Assembly: GCF_021130785.1 (NCBI RefSeq)
Contig: NW_025778903.1
Coordinates: 1-64,000, forward strand
DNA from: Homalodisca vitripennis
Lineage: Eukaryota > Arthropoda > Insecta > Hemiptera > Cicadellidae
DNA: 64,000 bases
Direction: 5' to 3'
Part shown: positions 1 to 12,039 of the stretch, one piece after another
Position numbering within the stretch: the stretch's first letter is position 1
Layout of the letters: each line of letters opens with the position of its first letter
The notes under the pieces: generated by a model
The model's database searches: none
Told to the model about the DNA's origin: nothing
Seen by the model: the letters and a program-made list of their open reading frames with translations, nothing else
Translations under genes and position numbers: made by a program

Positions 1-2784
1 TTGACGGTTGTTTCTATTAGCAAGGAAGACAAGAAACATAAGCCAGACTCAAATACATCACCGTACACCATTTCTGGTTCTCTAGTCTCATTTGGAAACT
101 GGACCAGGTTAAAAACTAAGCTCATCATTCTTCACACAAAAAATCCCTTTCTGAAACGGTCTTGTCTGTATTGGCCTTATGCAGAATGTAAGAATTATGG
201 AGTACCATGTCAAGGTAGTTGCTGAAAATATTTTTTTTATATATTCAGGTTGATCTGGAAAAAAGTGGCATGGTGGTGGATGAACTTGATTTAACGTCTC
301 CAAACTCCCCTGAACGCAAATAAATAATAGTTTGAAACTGCAACTATAAATTGAAGGAAATTTGTTCTAGCTTTGTGGTTTTATTTATTTTCTTATTAGA
401 TTTTTTTTAAAGGTGGACTGTATTATAACATACTAGTATTATGTTTTTGTAATTTTTTAAACATTATTAATATATTATTTCAATAAAATAATGTACCTGC
501 GAAGACTAAGTGAATTTCTTCAAAATAATATTTTAGAAAAAATCTTATATTTTAACCTTTTATACATTGTTATTGTTGAGAACAATTAATGATTTTTGGT
601 TTGATTATAGGCTACTCTGTTAAATTTAATATTTATAACCTTCAAGAAACACAAAATTCTGGAATAAATGATTGAGTACAAAACTATTTATGACATTTCC
701 CACGAAATAGATACAATTTGGTTTGCTTTAAAGTATCTTGATTTGAAGTTAATTAGTCAGTTATTTGATCTGCATGTTTCTAAAGCCGAATAATATATGT
801 ACCTCACTAACCAACATTTAATCTTAACCGTACACAATGCGTTTGTTTTCGTAATATAATATGTTAAGACACATATATTATCCGCTGTCAGCAGCTCAAC
901 CGCATTACATCTATACTTTAACTATATTACAATAGGAAGGTAAAAATAAAAAAAGAGATCAAGTTTGGCTAGGACACATTTTGAAAGAATGGATGAAGAA
1001 AAAATTTAATCAAATTAATCACATTTAATATTACTAAAAATCTAAATAATAATATATTTTTTATATACATTTTTGAACTGATTGATATGTTAGTATATAA
1101 GGTGTTATTCTTAAAATTAGTACCTTGGATTCAATATAGGTCTCACCCACCCTTTTAGAATACCATAACCCCCCTCCCAATCGCTGTTATTAATTGCTAT
1201 TGGGGATATATCCGTTTTCCGCACCATATCACGCCTCACTGCGATCTGACCCGGAAGAAAGGGGCTCCCAACAGGAGCATAACCAATCATGCTATATCTA
1301 CTTGGAAGGATCCCAGGAAGCATCCACGATTCTGAGATGGCCATTAGAAGAAGTTCAATGTCTCAATTTTCTTAAAGAACTACGATCAGATTACTCGTGA
1401 GGCCCTCCAGGGAATGTGAAAGGAATTCATAATTACATAACATTAGTAATATCAATTGTGTATCTAAAATACACAAATAAAAGGCAATCAGATGATGATT
1501 ATTATTGTGAGCGTTTTAAGATCATTGGCCGGAGTGCCAATACTGATGTTTAATGCGGATATATTCGCCCATAGAAGTTCTTTTTGAAGATTTTGTTTTA
1601 TTTTACGCAATTTCGTAGCAAAATGGAAATTACTGTTTTAGTAGCCTACTGTTAACTTTAATTTTTGAAATTGTATTTTAAAACCCATTAAGCATTAGTG
1701 GACAAGTTGTTTTAAAAGTATAACGAGATTTTATTACGTTTGGTATGGGTTATTGGTAGAAAAATTTAAATACTATTATTGGAGTACTGTTTAATTCAAG
1801 TCATGCATGAAGGAAAGAAACACCATCTGTTCTCAATTTTTATTGCGTTTTGCAATGAACTGTGAGGGAAAATATCGGAATCGTTATTATTCCTTCAAAT
1901 CATTCACAGTGAATACTCTTAACCAAAAACTAAATAGCTTTGCCAGTCAGTGACTGTTTATTGATTTGAAGGTATGTATATTATATCCATTATTAGAGCT
2001 AAAGTACAGTACTGTTATATTTTGATATTTTAAAGAAATATTTTTGAAAATTAACTAAAAATAATAAGCTCATATTTGGAATATTGCCTTTCTTTCTATA
2101 TATTTAGCGAACTAATTGATCATGTGATTTATTTTCACGTGAGGTAACATCTCTCATGAAATATACAATATACCTGATCTTCTAAAGCTACAAAAAAGAT
2201 CACCAACGCAGAGTGTTGTCCCGTAACAAGGTGACAACCAGACGGTAACAAACTCGACAGAAGGATAATAACAATAACAGTCTGTCAGCGACAATTCAGT
2301 TACCTGGTAATGATAACTTGATTATGCCGGTGTGGCGGAGATTAGACTGAGCAAACTTATGTTTAAATTGGTCTCTATCTGTTATAATGTCCCACAGTTA
2401 ATGTTAAAGCTTTGTAACTTTCGTTCTTATAGATTACATAGATGTTACAAATTCTCCAGTAAAGTATTTAAATAAACAATTAAATAAAAAGTGATTACAT
2501 TTGTGGTTTAAATGATTAATAGCAGCTTTGTTATTTTAGTTTTTAATTAAAAGATAATAAATTGTATTTCTTGAGTCCAGTATTCATTTACTAAGTTTAA
2601 CTTTCACAACTTGAGCCAAGACAAGAATACTGAACATATAGAACAGGACCTATTATTGCAGATCTTTCAAACTTTAATCCAGCGTAATGTTTTAAACAGT
2701 AAATACTTTTGAGGTGGGATTTGCGGCATTGCACTCTACTAATAAAGTGAAGTGTGTATTTGAAAACTATATGACTACAATAAA

Positions 2785-3465
2785 ACCGAAGGGGCACAGA
2801 CCAACACCGTCGTTCCAACCGGCAGTGTGAGGTGTTATATAACAGTTGAGCTGGCAATATATAACGGAAACATGTCGTAAATACTGAACTGCTGACATCA
2901 GCAAGTAGGCTAGATGTAGGCTTCAGTTAAAATTTGTAATGAAATACTGGAATACATTGTAGTTGAACGCAGGGACACAGACTTACACCGTAGTTACAGC
3001 CCGGCAGTGTCAGCCGTAAATTATAACAGCTGAGCTGACAATATGTAACGGAAACATGCAGTAAATAACTGAACTGCTGACAGCAGCCAGTAGGTTAGAT
3101 GTAGGCTTCAGTTAACATTTGTAATCAAATAGTGGAATACATTGTAGTTGAACGCAGGGACACAGACTCTTACACCGTAGTTACACCCCGGCAGTGTCAG
3201 CCGTAAAATTATAACAGCTGAGCTGACAATGTGTAACGGAAACATGCAGTAAATATTGAAACTGCTGACAGCAGCCAGTAGGTTAGATGTAGGCTTCAGT
3301 TAACATTTGTAATCAAATACTGGAATACATTGTAGTTGAACGCAGGGACACAGACTTACACCGTAGTTACAGCCCGGCCGTGTCAGCCGTAAATTTATAA
3401 CAGCTGAGCTGGCAATATGTAACGGAAACATGCCGTAAATACTGAAATGCTGACAGCGGAAAGAG
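2785..3465 (+). repeat. Tandem array, unit of about 186 bp, about 4 units
   Basis: The landmark gaacgcaggg occurs at 2965, 3150 and 3338, giving units of 185 and 188 bp. A more diverged unit lies upstream from about 2785 and a partial one runs to about 3465. Each unit carries recognisable blocks: a cagacttacaccg block, a cggcagtgtcagcc block, agctgagctg followed by a taacggaaacatg block, and ctgctgacagcag. Short self-complementary stretches such as agctgagct are built in. The same array is present in copy 2 at 61066-61590 with about three units. A fragment lies inverted at 54995-55085. It resembles a small satellite family that is mobile or was copied with its host segment. No coding role is seen. 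Confidence 0.9.
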
Positions 3466-3559
3466 GTCTATATGTAAGTATCAGTTACGTGTGTAATTTG
3501 GGTTTGGGTTTTTAACATGTGGCCCTTGAGTATGCGCTAATCGTATGTAATCTACATTG

Positions 3560-3720
3560 AAGGGGTGGGTATATATATTTGACATTAAGTTCAATGAGAT
3601 TCATGCCACTTTATGGGATTTGGCTGAGCTTTAGCAAATATATTTTTTACAAGTAACCATTTTGGCAACGATAAAATAGTCAGAATAAAATATATTTTAA
3701 AACAAGCTGAGATTTTTACT
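3560..3720 (+). repeat. Dispersed repeat family A (GATTTGGCTGAG family)
   Basis: This stretch carries the signature gggatttggctgag, then tagcaaatat, ttttacaagtaacca and a cgcagaataaa-like end. The same order of blocks recurs on both strands through the window (see 10770, 17810, 31850, 42750, 43550 and 61640). That marks an abundant interspersed family whose ends I cannot define. It is probably a non-autonomous mobile element. No open reading frame is associated with it. Confidence 0.7.
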
Positions 3721-6328
3721 TAAAATACACATGTAAGTTATTCATGCAGTGTTGAATTAAACAGTGGCAATATTTAATTTTAGCTAAAAATTTTGTCTTT
3801 ATTTAAAGTTTCTGACTCATATATTCTATTGTAAGAGCTAGAAGACTAAACTGGATTCCATAAATAATGAACAGTTCTGAAGGATTTTGGGGACTGACAA
3901 CTAACAAATTATGAAGAAAACAAATTTATAATGATTACTCTTTTACCCAAACTGTAAAATAAATACTGGTATTATGTAAAAATGTGTATATTACTTAAAG
4001 TTTGCCATTTTATATAGATAACCTCTAGTACTTTATCTTTTTTGGAATACATCTTAAGCCTCTCCTGGTACTGAAATCGCTTTAGCTAGGCACAAAATTA
4101 GTTAGAATTATGTAGGCCTAAGCTATTAAACTTGCACATTCAAATGTCATCAGATATTAAATTTATTGAAATGTTACAGAAGCATATAGTTACGTTCTTA
4201 GTTTTATACCAAGTTTCTAATGCATTGTAGATTATATTTGAGCGTTCGGGTTGTAAACAAGCCAATATTCATCAAAATTCTTTTTGTAGATATTTTGTGG
4301 TTAATTTAATTATAACACAGTTGAAAGAGAACGTAGGTTTTAGTTTCAATATAAAATTTGACTATATTTATTTCTAAAAATGCACCCGTATGAGTTTATC
4401 AGATACTTTGAAAGAGAACGTAGGTTTTAGTTCAATATAAATTTGACTATATTTATTTCTAAAAATGCACACCCGTATGAGTTTATCAGATACTTTGTAT
4501 ATTTTTCCTTAAGCATTTAAGAATTAAAAAACGAGTGTAATATTGTCCCACTAACGCGTAGTTGATACAGAGTATAACTCGTGGTCTTGTGTGTCTATGA
4601 CAATTCTAGTAAAGTATTAGTACACATTGAAACACTTATTATTTTTAGTGTATGTAACTATGTAAATTTAGGGATAAGTGAAGCCATCATCATGTGCAGA
4701 CTATTTTGAGGTAAATAAAGCCTGTTAAACACTTTGGGAGATTAAAATATTAATAACATATGTTGATATTTACACTACATATATTTCGACAACAAACTAA
4801 AAATGCTTTCAACCTTACTGGACAATGTCCCAAATTGTTCATATTCCTAACGAACAATCTCACCCCATTATCTCTTCAGCCTCTCACAACGTTCCGGAGC
4901 ACTTCATTAATTATAAAATCGTTAGTGATCTCTTCAATTTCACAAACTGCTTTCGCGTCTCTTTTGAAACTACACCAATTCTCTTCAACGCAACGCCTCC
5001 ACGATTCCACTCGACCATTCTATTCCGTCCTTATCACTTTTTTTCACAACTCTAAGAGTATAATTTATGTGGTATAATAGAAATAGAACACTCAAGGTAT
5101 TTAATGTCCAATCTTTAAACTATACCACTAGCATATCAACAAATTATTAATTATTTTGCTTTTACATTTTATTATATTTATCTGAATTGAGTGTAGCTAG
5201 TGGCTAATTGTAGACGAATCCTGCCAGTCGAGGGAAACAAGTTAATACCTGTCTGTCTCTCCGCACGATATATCGAGTAAAAGCTGACCGATTCATTTGA
5301 AATTTTAAGTTAAGTGTTTTAGTTATTTATTTATGTTATAGTTTTTAGTTTTAATATTAGTAATTAGTAATATTAGGTTAATATTAGTAACAATAAGTTT
5401 GATGCTGGCGAATGTCACTCTTTTTAGTTTAGTTGGGCGGTAACGAACATTTTTACATTAGTCTTATTGTAACAAGGATGACGCCGAGGAAAATCGCAGA
5501 ATAGTGGCGATTTTAACAAATTTGATTTTCTATTATCCCATTACATACATCATCACCTGATGACTTGGTGTGTAGAATTTTATTTGCTCACATTTTAAAA
5601 TATCCAACTTAAGTAACAAAAAGGGAATATATTATGTATTAATATATTTAAAGTAAGATCAATCTGTAGCTTTTAAATTTTACATGTCAGTGAAGTCTAT
5701 ATCTAAAATAGGCATTGTTAATTAATATAATATAGTTTGAAATGTACTGTTGATTACCCATGGGTAACATATATTTTCTATAGTTTCTCGTGATTGTACA
5801 AGTAACCCATTATTTTAATGCCTCGTTTTTCATGGTTTGAAATGTATTTGTAATCTATTAAAAACAGTAAATTGTCTTTACAATTGCTTGTAGTTATATA
5901 TAATAGTAATTTTTAATAATTTTATTTCATATATTCCTTATCATTCAGGTTTAAATATAATGTTCGTTGGATTTTTTCTGTAAATAATATAAAAACATAA
6001 TAAAAATCTAAAAATGCTTAAATGAGCATTTACATAATTTTGAATATAGTACATAGTGAATAAAGTATATATTGAATATAGTAAATTTCATTACTAAGCT
6101 CGAAAGTGACTTATTTCTAGGTGAAAAAGCCGAGCGTGAAAATGTTCAGAGGAATATTGAACGTTACGTTTCACTGTGATATAAAAAAAAAATTCTGGCA
6201 TGTCATATTAAAGTAATTAATTATCAAAGAAATCGTAACACTATTTTATAATTTATCCTGTTTAAAATCATCTGTATTAAAAATTGGACTGTCAAATCGA
6301 ATAATGGAACCTTCAATTATTTATACAT
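3721..6328. other. AT-rich non-coding sequence of duplication copy 1
   Basis: Apart from the 87-bp tandem duplication, I see no gene here. A somewhat more GC-balanced stretch at 4820-5050 contains a 105-codon frame on the plus strand. Its counterpart at 62380-62590 does not keep the frame and the residues match no family I know. The stretch at 5230-5520 has blocks seen in dispersed repeat family A (cgcacgatat near 5263, then acatttttacatta and aatcgcagaata). Confidence 0.5.
4321..4496 (+). repeat. Tandem duplication, 87-bp unit, two copies
   Basis: The block starting ttgaaagagaacgtaggt at 4321 is repeated at 4408, and both copies run through a cgtatgagtttatcagata block. They differ by only a few single-base changes. 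The corresponding part of the partner segment near 62 kb lacks this whole stretch, so the duplication is private to copy 1. Confidence 0.85.
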
Positions 6329-6382
6329 GGAAAAGATATGTTTACATTGGGAAAGATGTTTACATTGGTAAACATGTTTACA
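6329..6382 (+). repeat. 18-bp minisatellite, 3 units (short allele)
   Basis: Three units of an 18-bp motif (consensus aaagatgtttacattggt) are present. In the partner segment the same motif is expanded to about eleven units at 63799-64000 and runs off the window. Eighteen bases is a multiple of three, so the array stays open in frame and creates apparent peptides. That alone is not evidence of coding. Confidence 0.9.
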
Positions 6383-8375
6383 GTCGATCTAGTACTGAAA
6401 CCGGGTCTTCCCGTTAATCTGTCTCATAAGATACTCGCAAAACGTCCAGTAGTGGTCCATGAAGATGGGCACAATTGGGGCTTAAAAGAGGACGGGCCTC
6501 TCTTAAAAAAATTATCTTCTTTCGGAACGATGGGCGTTTTAAAATTACCGTAGTGTCAAATTTCATGACAACCAACACATTCAAAATAAATTTTTAGTGC
6601 CTAATGTATTTTATAAATAGTTTAATTTTGTATTTTTTTTATTTCTGAAGAATTAAAAATCTCTTCATAAAGAATAAAATTTTGACATCTATGTATGTAT
6701 TAGGAAATAACAATAAAATTAATATTAGTTCTTCTAGAAATAATGTAACAGTGTCCAGTGATTGAAATGGTATATCTATCAAGTGCAACTCTTATTAAAG
6801 ATTTACACAAATAGCTGTAAACACATGGAAAAATGCGTGTTTGTAATATGCAGTTTTTTACAAATCCTGTGATATTTTTTCCCATGGTAAATATTAAAAT
6901 ATTGGACGCTGGAGGTCGACATTTGTGGACGCTACACCTGCGGGATAACACAGTTCCCACCTGACAGCGCGTCTGGGTGCTATCGCTGCGTAAACAAATA
7001 CTCGAGATTTTCCACACGTCACGATCTCGGGATGAAATGGAAAATTCAAGGTTTAACTGTGAAATCTATTTCCAAATTAAGATATTCACTCTGTATTACT
7101 TTTTAGTTGAAATATCTACAAACTATGTGTGTACCTTAAAAGCTCATAAGTTCAAGTTTGTAATTTTTGCAATTGCAAAAGCGTTATTGACATATATGAC
7201 TCATGATACTAGGAAAAAAATTAAATTTTTGTCTGATTGCTCGATATACGAAAAATTAACTGACCTAGAGTCTTACTATTTTGCATGAAGGTTTCGTCTC
7301 TATATAGACAAAATCGAGTTCGATAATACTCTATGTACATAGGTGTTGTCTGAGCGCTAGTGACAAATTTTTTACATTGGTCTGTAAAAAAGCGATAATA
7401 ACAATACATTCTCAGCTACAATACTTGTAATTTGCATGTAACATCAGCGAATATTGTTTTCGATACACGTTCTGTGGCCTGCTCCTACGTTGCTAATTTA
7501 AAACATGTTTAGATTTAAATTAATTATGCATAATATTATAATGTTATTTTCAAAATATAACCTTTGTAGTGTTTGTTGACAAAATTTGAATCATTAAATT
7601 ACCGAAACAGTTACGTAAGCTGATTAACAGATTTATTTGAAGTGAAATTTAAAAATTTTAATATGTAAAATATTCACACAATTTAAAAAGAGGTATTAAT
7701 AAGTGTTTTTTTTTTTTAATTGAAAATAATATAGAGATGATATAACATATTACCATAACTATATAGCGTCAATTATTCTTAATAAAGAAACTGAATTCAA
7801 AAAACTGATAGTTGTTTTAAAATTCTTATTTTAAAACTGTATGACAACGAACGTAATTGGAACCAATGTAGAATCGATAAGAGATTACTTGCAGTGTAGT
7901 CCAAATATTTGTTATCTATATTTAATAAACACCAAATATTTGTGAACTGTCTGGATCAATTTAAACACTTCGGACTTTGATTGAAAGGCTTCGGTCACTG
8001 ATAGTTACATAGACGTGCTTTACTATACGGGGCTTAGTCTTAATAGTTGCCTTTCGCGTGATGACTCACGCTGCTGATAGAAGTTACTCATTCATTCATG
8101 TCTCTGCTTAAAATCGTCTGGGAGTGCGGGACCGATTTTGGGTTTGGAAATATTTTATATTAAACTTGTTGTTACCTGCGGGTTTGTACTTATAGACGTA
8201 CTTCTTAGTTATATCACGGACGTAATATGGCGGAGACCCCATGGTATATATCTAACATAAGTAGGTATAAAATTAATAAAATAAAATTAAAATAATATTT
8301 GCTTGGCTGCTAAAATAAATTAAGATAAGTATTTGTACATGATTTTTGGCCAATTGAACACATTGCAAAGTAATT

Positions 8376-8377
<2 letters not shown>
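6383..8377. other. Unrecognised AT-rich sequence
   Basis: No gene, RNA or element can be supported here. A GC-richer patch at about 6905-7035 is noticeable against the AT-rich background. It contains a short open frame on the minus strand, but the residues resemble no known family and no exon boundaries stand out. Confidence 0.5.

Positions 8378-8378
<1 letters not shown>

Positions 8379-8447
<69 letters not shown>
8379..8447. repeat. (AT)n microsatellite
   Basis: About 69 bases are nearly pure AT dinucleotide repeat, with one phase change near 8417. The Ile/Tyr frames it creates on both strands are artefacts of the repeat. Confidence 0.97.
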
Positions 8448-8448
<1 letters not shown>

Positions 8449-9398
8449 CCGACAATAATGGATAATAAACTGATATACCCATTTATGAGCAAACTTATTT
8501 AATGTCCAGCTGGTGGCCATGTTTGTTTTAACGCGAAGGTAATGTTCCTTAATGACACAGGACAAAAACCAGAGGATTGATGGCCAAAGCCATATTCCGA
8601 GCGTTTTTGCTTGTTAGCCTTTTTGAGTCGTATTTTTGTTCTTTCACATTTCCAAAGATTCAATTTTTGTAAATCCTTTAACTGTAACTTTTTGTTTCTT
8701 TCAAGATATTAAAATTTACAAAAATAAATTGAAAATAAATGTTATAATATTAACAAATTTTATTTATATTCGTAAATAAATAACTACTGTTTATACGACT
8801 AGAAAAGGATTTGGGAAGGAACTACATGATTCCAGTGCGGTTTTAAACAACGAGCAGTGCTTTCTTCAGTACAAGTGAGAGATCGCCACTTAGAGACCAG
8901 GCTGAGAGTCAATTTTGCATTGTATTAATGCACATCCTGCTTTTTCTAGAGATGTGAAAAAAATTCCTAAGGAAATAAATCGATCGTTAGCCAATATAAT
9001 TTTGGTTGAGTTCAAAATGGGAGATTGCCTAATGATCATATTTTTTTCATGCCACATTAATCTTAACATGATACAATTAAAACCAACCGTCACAACGTAA
9101 GTGAATATGAAATCAGAGTCAGCAGAATATAAACATGATCTTATGGTGACTCACTTTTCTCTATTAGATTATATAAGTATTATCTATGGTTTGTGTCAGT
9201 CTCAAATTGTATAAAACTAAAGAAAATATATTCTGAGAAAAGATTACTATTCACTTTAATTAAAATCCTTTTGATGCCCTCCGATTCGACCCTCAATATA
9301 ATTAGCACCCCTAAAAATTGATTTCATTATTACATAGGAAACGTTGCTTTATCGATATCGACAAAAACCATACCTAAACAGCGCGTACTGACTGTTTT
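8448..9398. other. Unrecognised AT-rich sequence
   Basis: I see no supportable gene. Overlapping frames of about 65 codons on both strands near 8890-9100 lack any recognisable motif and look like chance. Confidence 0.5.
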
Positions 9399-9634
9399 CT
9401 TTTTTTTTAATAAAGGAGAAGCCGATTTCCTTTTAAGGCTTACTCTGTCCGTCCCCATGGGCCACCGGCCTGTGCGAGGATCTTAACAAACAGAATAAGG
9501 GGAGAGTCGATACAGTAATAGGTCGATGGTACTGATAAAAAGTTCAAGGGTCATAGACAGGATTCGAACCTGCGCTATCTCTTAACTCAGACACAAAGGC
9601 CAACGTCTTAGACCGCTCGGCTATCGGCACTCCC
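9399..9634 (-). mobile_element. tRNA-derived SINE (Leu/Ser-type head)
   Basis: Read on the minus strand, this element begins near 9634 with a tRNA-like head. Box A is tagccgagcgg (9613-9623) and box B is ggttcgaatcc (9560-9570). The tRNA-unrelated body contains ccatggggacgg, and the element ends in ctttatt plus an A-run (T-run on the plus strand at 9399-9408). The two internal RNA polymerase III promoter boxes fit their consensus very well. The head resembles a leucine or serine tRNA with a long variable arm, but the anticodon stem and acceptor stem do not fold properly. This is therefore a retroposon rather than a working tRNA gene. I see no clear target-site duplication. Confidence 0.85.
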
Positions 9635-10154
9635 AAAGGGTTTATTTTAAAGCTTTTTAAGACATTTTTCAAATCATGGTGCAGTTTTATTTACGATACT
9701 GGATATGTCTTTGAAATATTGCAACTGAAATGTGTTTTTTACAGTTCCAAATTATGATAACTTACTATGACAGATCTCACATAATGGAAATAACTGGAAA
9801 AGTTACACTGGTGGATCGGGAAATAACTGACAATATGCTATCCACACCAAATATTATCTTGCAAGTTTTTTAAGACCCATTACGAACCAGGTCTATCTAT
9901 GGCTGTGAAATATTACAAATTACAAAAAAAAATATTTAAAACTAACCACTAAATACTTACCGCGAATTCATGAATGTCACTTGTCTTGTCCGTTCCTTAT
10001 AATGGAAGACTTGAATCAATCCAATAATTCAAATCTGTCACGGTACGAGTGGTTTTATTACTGACATCAATGCTGAAAGGCCTGTAAGTTTTTAGTAAGC
10101 ATTAATAACATAATACAAGGTATGAGTACGTCATACCTATGCGCGTCGCGTAAC
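9635..10154. other. Unrecognised AT-rich sequence
   Basis: This is the spacer between two SINEs. No gene or repeat can be supported. Confidence 0.4.
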
Positions 10155-10345
10155 AGACTTTGATAGTCTTCCTCCGTAGACTAGTGGTTATAGTCTCGGC
10201 TCTCTAAATGAAAGATCACGGGTTCAAACCCCGGGGAGGGCAACAGAATTTAATAATAACAAAAACCAGTGCACTTCGAAGCCGGTATAGCTGAATGCTG
10301 AGGCTTAAATGAGAGATAACAAAAAAAAAAACATAGACTTTGATA
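10155..10345 (+). mobile_element. tRNA-derived SINE with 11-bp target-site duplication
   Basis: The identical 11-mer agactttgata lies at 10155-10165 and 10335-10345 and brackets a short retroposon. The head at about 10170-10243 is tRNA-like (Glu-type start tcctccgtagactagtgg, B box ggttcaaaccc). A tRNA-unrelated body of about 75 bp follows and ends in an A-rich tail of 12 bases at about 10320-10331. The cloverleaf is degenerate in the anticodon arm, so it is a SINE and not a tRNA gene. The perfect target duplication indicates a fairly recent L1-style (target-primed) insertion using the machinery of a partner LINE. Confidence 0.92.
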
Positions 10346-10769
10346 AGGTCTATAGCTACATTACTGACAGATAGATGAAGGAAAATGATACGGCACAGCA
10401 ACTTTTTAAATCCCCGAAAAACAAAAGAAGAGTTATTGTGTCATCCTACTGAGTGATAGGCTTTAACAAAGCTGATCCCAAATTCCATAATTTAACATAC
10501 AACGTTATAGAACTCATTGTTAATGTGAAAATTAATTTTCACGTAATTTGTAAAGTCTGAAAATAAAGTTTGTTTTCGAAATATCTTACCACATGGTACC
10601 TTAATACCTTTGTTCCTTAAAACTAGATTTGTATGTCTTTAAATAATGAAGTGTTATGTACGAAGTCAATATAAATATATGATTTACCTATTTTAATGAT
10701 GAGGCTGCATGTTACATTATCTTAGGAATATATTGAGTTTGTTTCAAAACATTTATTTATCCTCCTATC

Positions 10770-10990
10770 ATATATTTATTGTCCATGTCGTTATGGTTAC
10801 CAATAAAAACAATGTAAAAATATTAGCTAACGCTCAGCCAAATCCTATGGAATGACATACACTATAATCTCACTCAGTGTTCAGCATACATAAATGAAGC
10901 TTCATACATATACATATCATGCGGTGGACACACATATATCCTAATTTTTCTATCTCCACGACGTGTTTAATCTCCGCTAACGCTCAGCCC
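10770..10990 (-). repeat. Dispersed repeat family A, minus-strand fragments
   Basis: Read on the minus strand, 10785-10862 contains ggatttggctgagcgttag followed by a tttttacattg block and ggtaaccataacgac, the order typical of family A. The submotif gctaacgctcagcc recurs at about 10976-10989. These appear to be two partial copies in the same orientation, separated by about 120 bp. Confidence 0.7.
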
Positions 10991-12039
10991 CTTTACAAAG
11001 TAGTATAAATTGTTGAAGGGGCGTCTAGCAATGCACACAGTTTATAGTAATTTTTCCTAGATCGAGCCTCACGGCTGGTGGTATTTAAAAATGCGTTATT
11101 ATGTTAAATAATGACAATCATTATCAAAACAATATAAAATTTCGTTTAATAGCATTAAAAATTAATTGCAATTTCATGAAAGAATTAACAATTTCAGTTG
11201 CGTAATTATATAACAACCTACACGACAATTAGTTAGCACTTAATATATATACATTTGATATGTTTATATGTCTGATATACTTAAAGCTTATGTTAATGAT
11301 ATCTTTTATAGAAAATGAAAGCTTGAAATATTGTTTTAATATACGTATGCTACGTCACGTGTTATATGAGTCGTATATTTATATAAACATTTCTTCTTAC
11401 AGTACTAATTTTATTTACTGAAATAACAATAAGAAATTATATATGAAATACCAATGTTTACTGTGTGACGTTGGATTGTGATTGTGTACTTTTCCAGTTA
11501 ATTGTTTTTGACAATTTATTGTATTATAAAGTGTGAGAAATAGTCAACGGCCTAAAACGTTTGTGGTAGATCTCGGAAGAAACTGACATCAATACCTTGC
11601 TCGGAACTGGCAGCCCATTAATCCGCTAATGTCCTTTCTTTTCTTGGGAAAGAAATTAGTGGCAGAATATTTTTCTGAGCCCGAGCATCACCCACATTCT
11701 GATATGACATTTAATCATCTTTCTTCAAAATACCGCTGCTGCCTGAAATCTCTTACTGTACAATTTAATAAGGATTAAAGCAAAAGTGAGGTTATGAATG
11801 TGTCAGTCATATTTTAACGTACGTTCACATCTCAGATTTATAAGTAGTTGTTATAAACAGCGTATAAATAGCATTTCTATTGTATTAGATGGATTATTGA
11901 TCATTGGCGCAATCTAAATTTAAAATTAAATAACTTCGTATTTGCAATCTACATTACACTACTGATTAAGCACTTTACAATAATTCAATATTTACTCAAA
12001 TCTAAATGTAAACACATGTTTCTGCCTCTTTGATAAACT
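10991..12039. other. Unrecognised AT-rich sequence
   Basis: No gene is seen. The motif tggcgcaatct at 11904 is the inverse complement of agattgcgcca near 12255. It could mark the short inverted ends of a MITE of about 360 bp enclosing the retrotransposon tail described next. Confidence 0.4.

Larger units (their letters stand above)
1..6400 (+). repeat. Segmental duplication, copy 1 (partner at 57646-64000)
   Basis: Position 1 aligns directly with 57646 and collinearity continues to the end of the window, so this is one arm of a direct duplication with a period of about 57.65 kb. Over the first 160 bases I count roughly five substitutions and six single-base indels. Copy 1 lacks the insertion of about 650 bp found at 60200-60850 in copy 2. 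Its stretch from about 3930 to 4600 is replaced in copy 2 by a different stretch of about 180 bp. The alignment starts at the first base of the window, so the copy probably extends to the left. No protein-coding gene is recognisable inside it. It could be a true segmental duplication or two divergent haplotypes placed in tandem by an assembler. Confidence 0.93.

Noticed and set aside
953..1005. Short WLGHILKEWMKK-like peptide resembling a LINE C-terminal block
   Set aside because: Only about 12 residues, with no neighbouring blocks in either duplicate (also at 58612). Too short to support.
4760..5077. 105-codon plus-strand frame in duplication copy 1
   Set aside because: The matching stretch in copy 2 has frame-breaking indels and no family motif is visible.
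8310..8492. Open frame rich in Ile and Tyr across the AT repeat
   Set aside because: Produced by the dinucleotide tract. The same applies to frames at 34829, 36119 and 36206.
9545..9634. Functional tRNA-Leu or tRNA-Ser gene
   Set aside because: A and B boxes are good, but acceptor and anticodon stems do not pair, and a SINE body with a poly-A tail follows.
10170..10243. Functional tRNA-Glu gene
   Set aside because: The anticodon stem does not pair properly, and a perfect target duplication plus tail shows it is a SINE.
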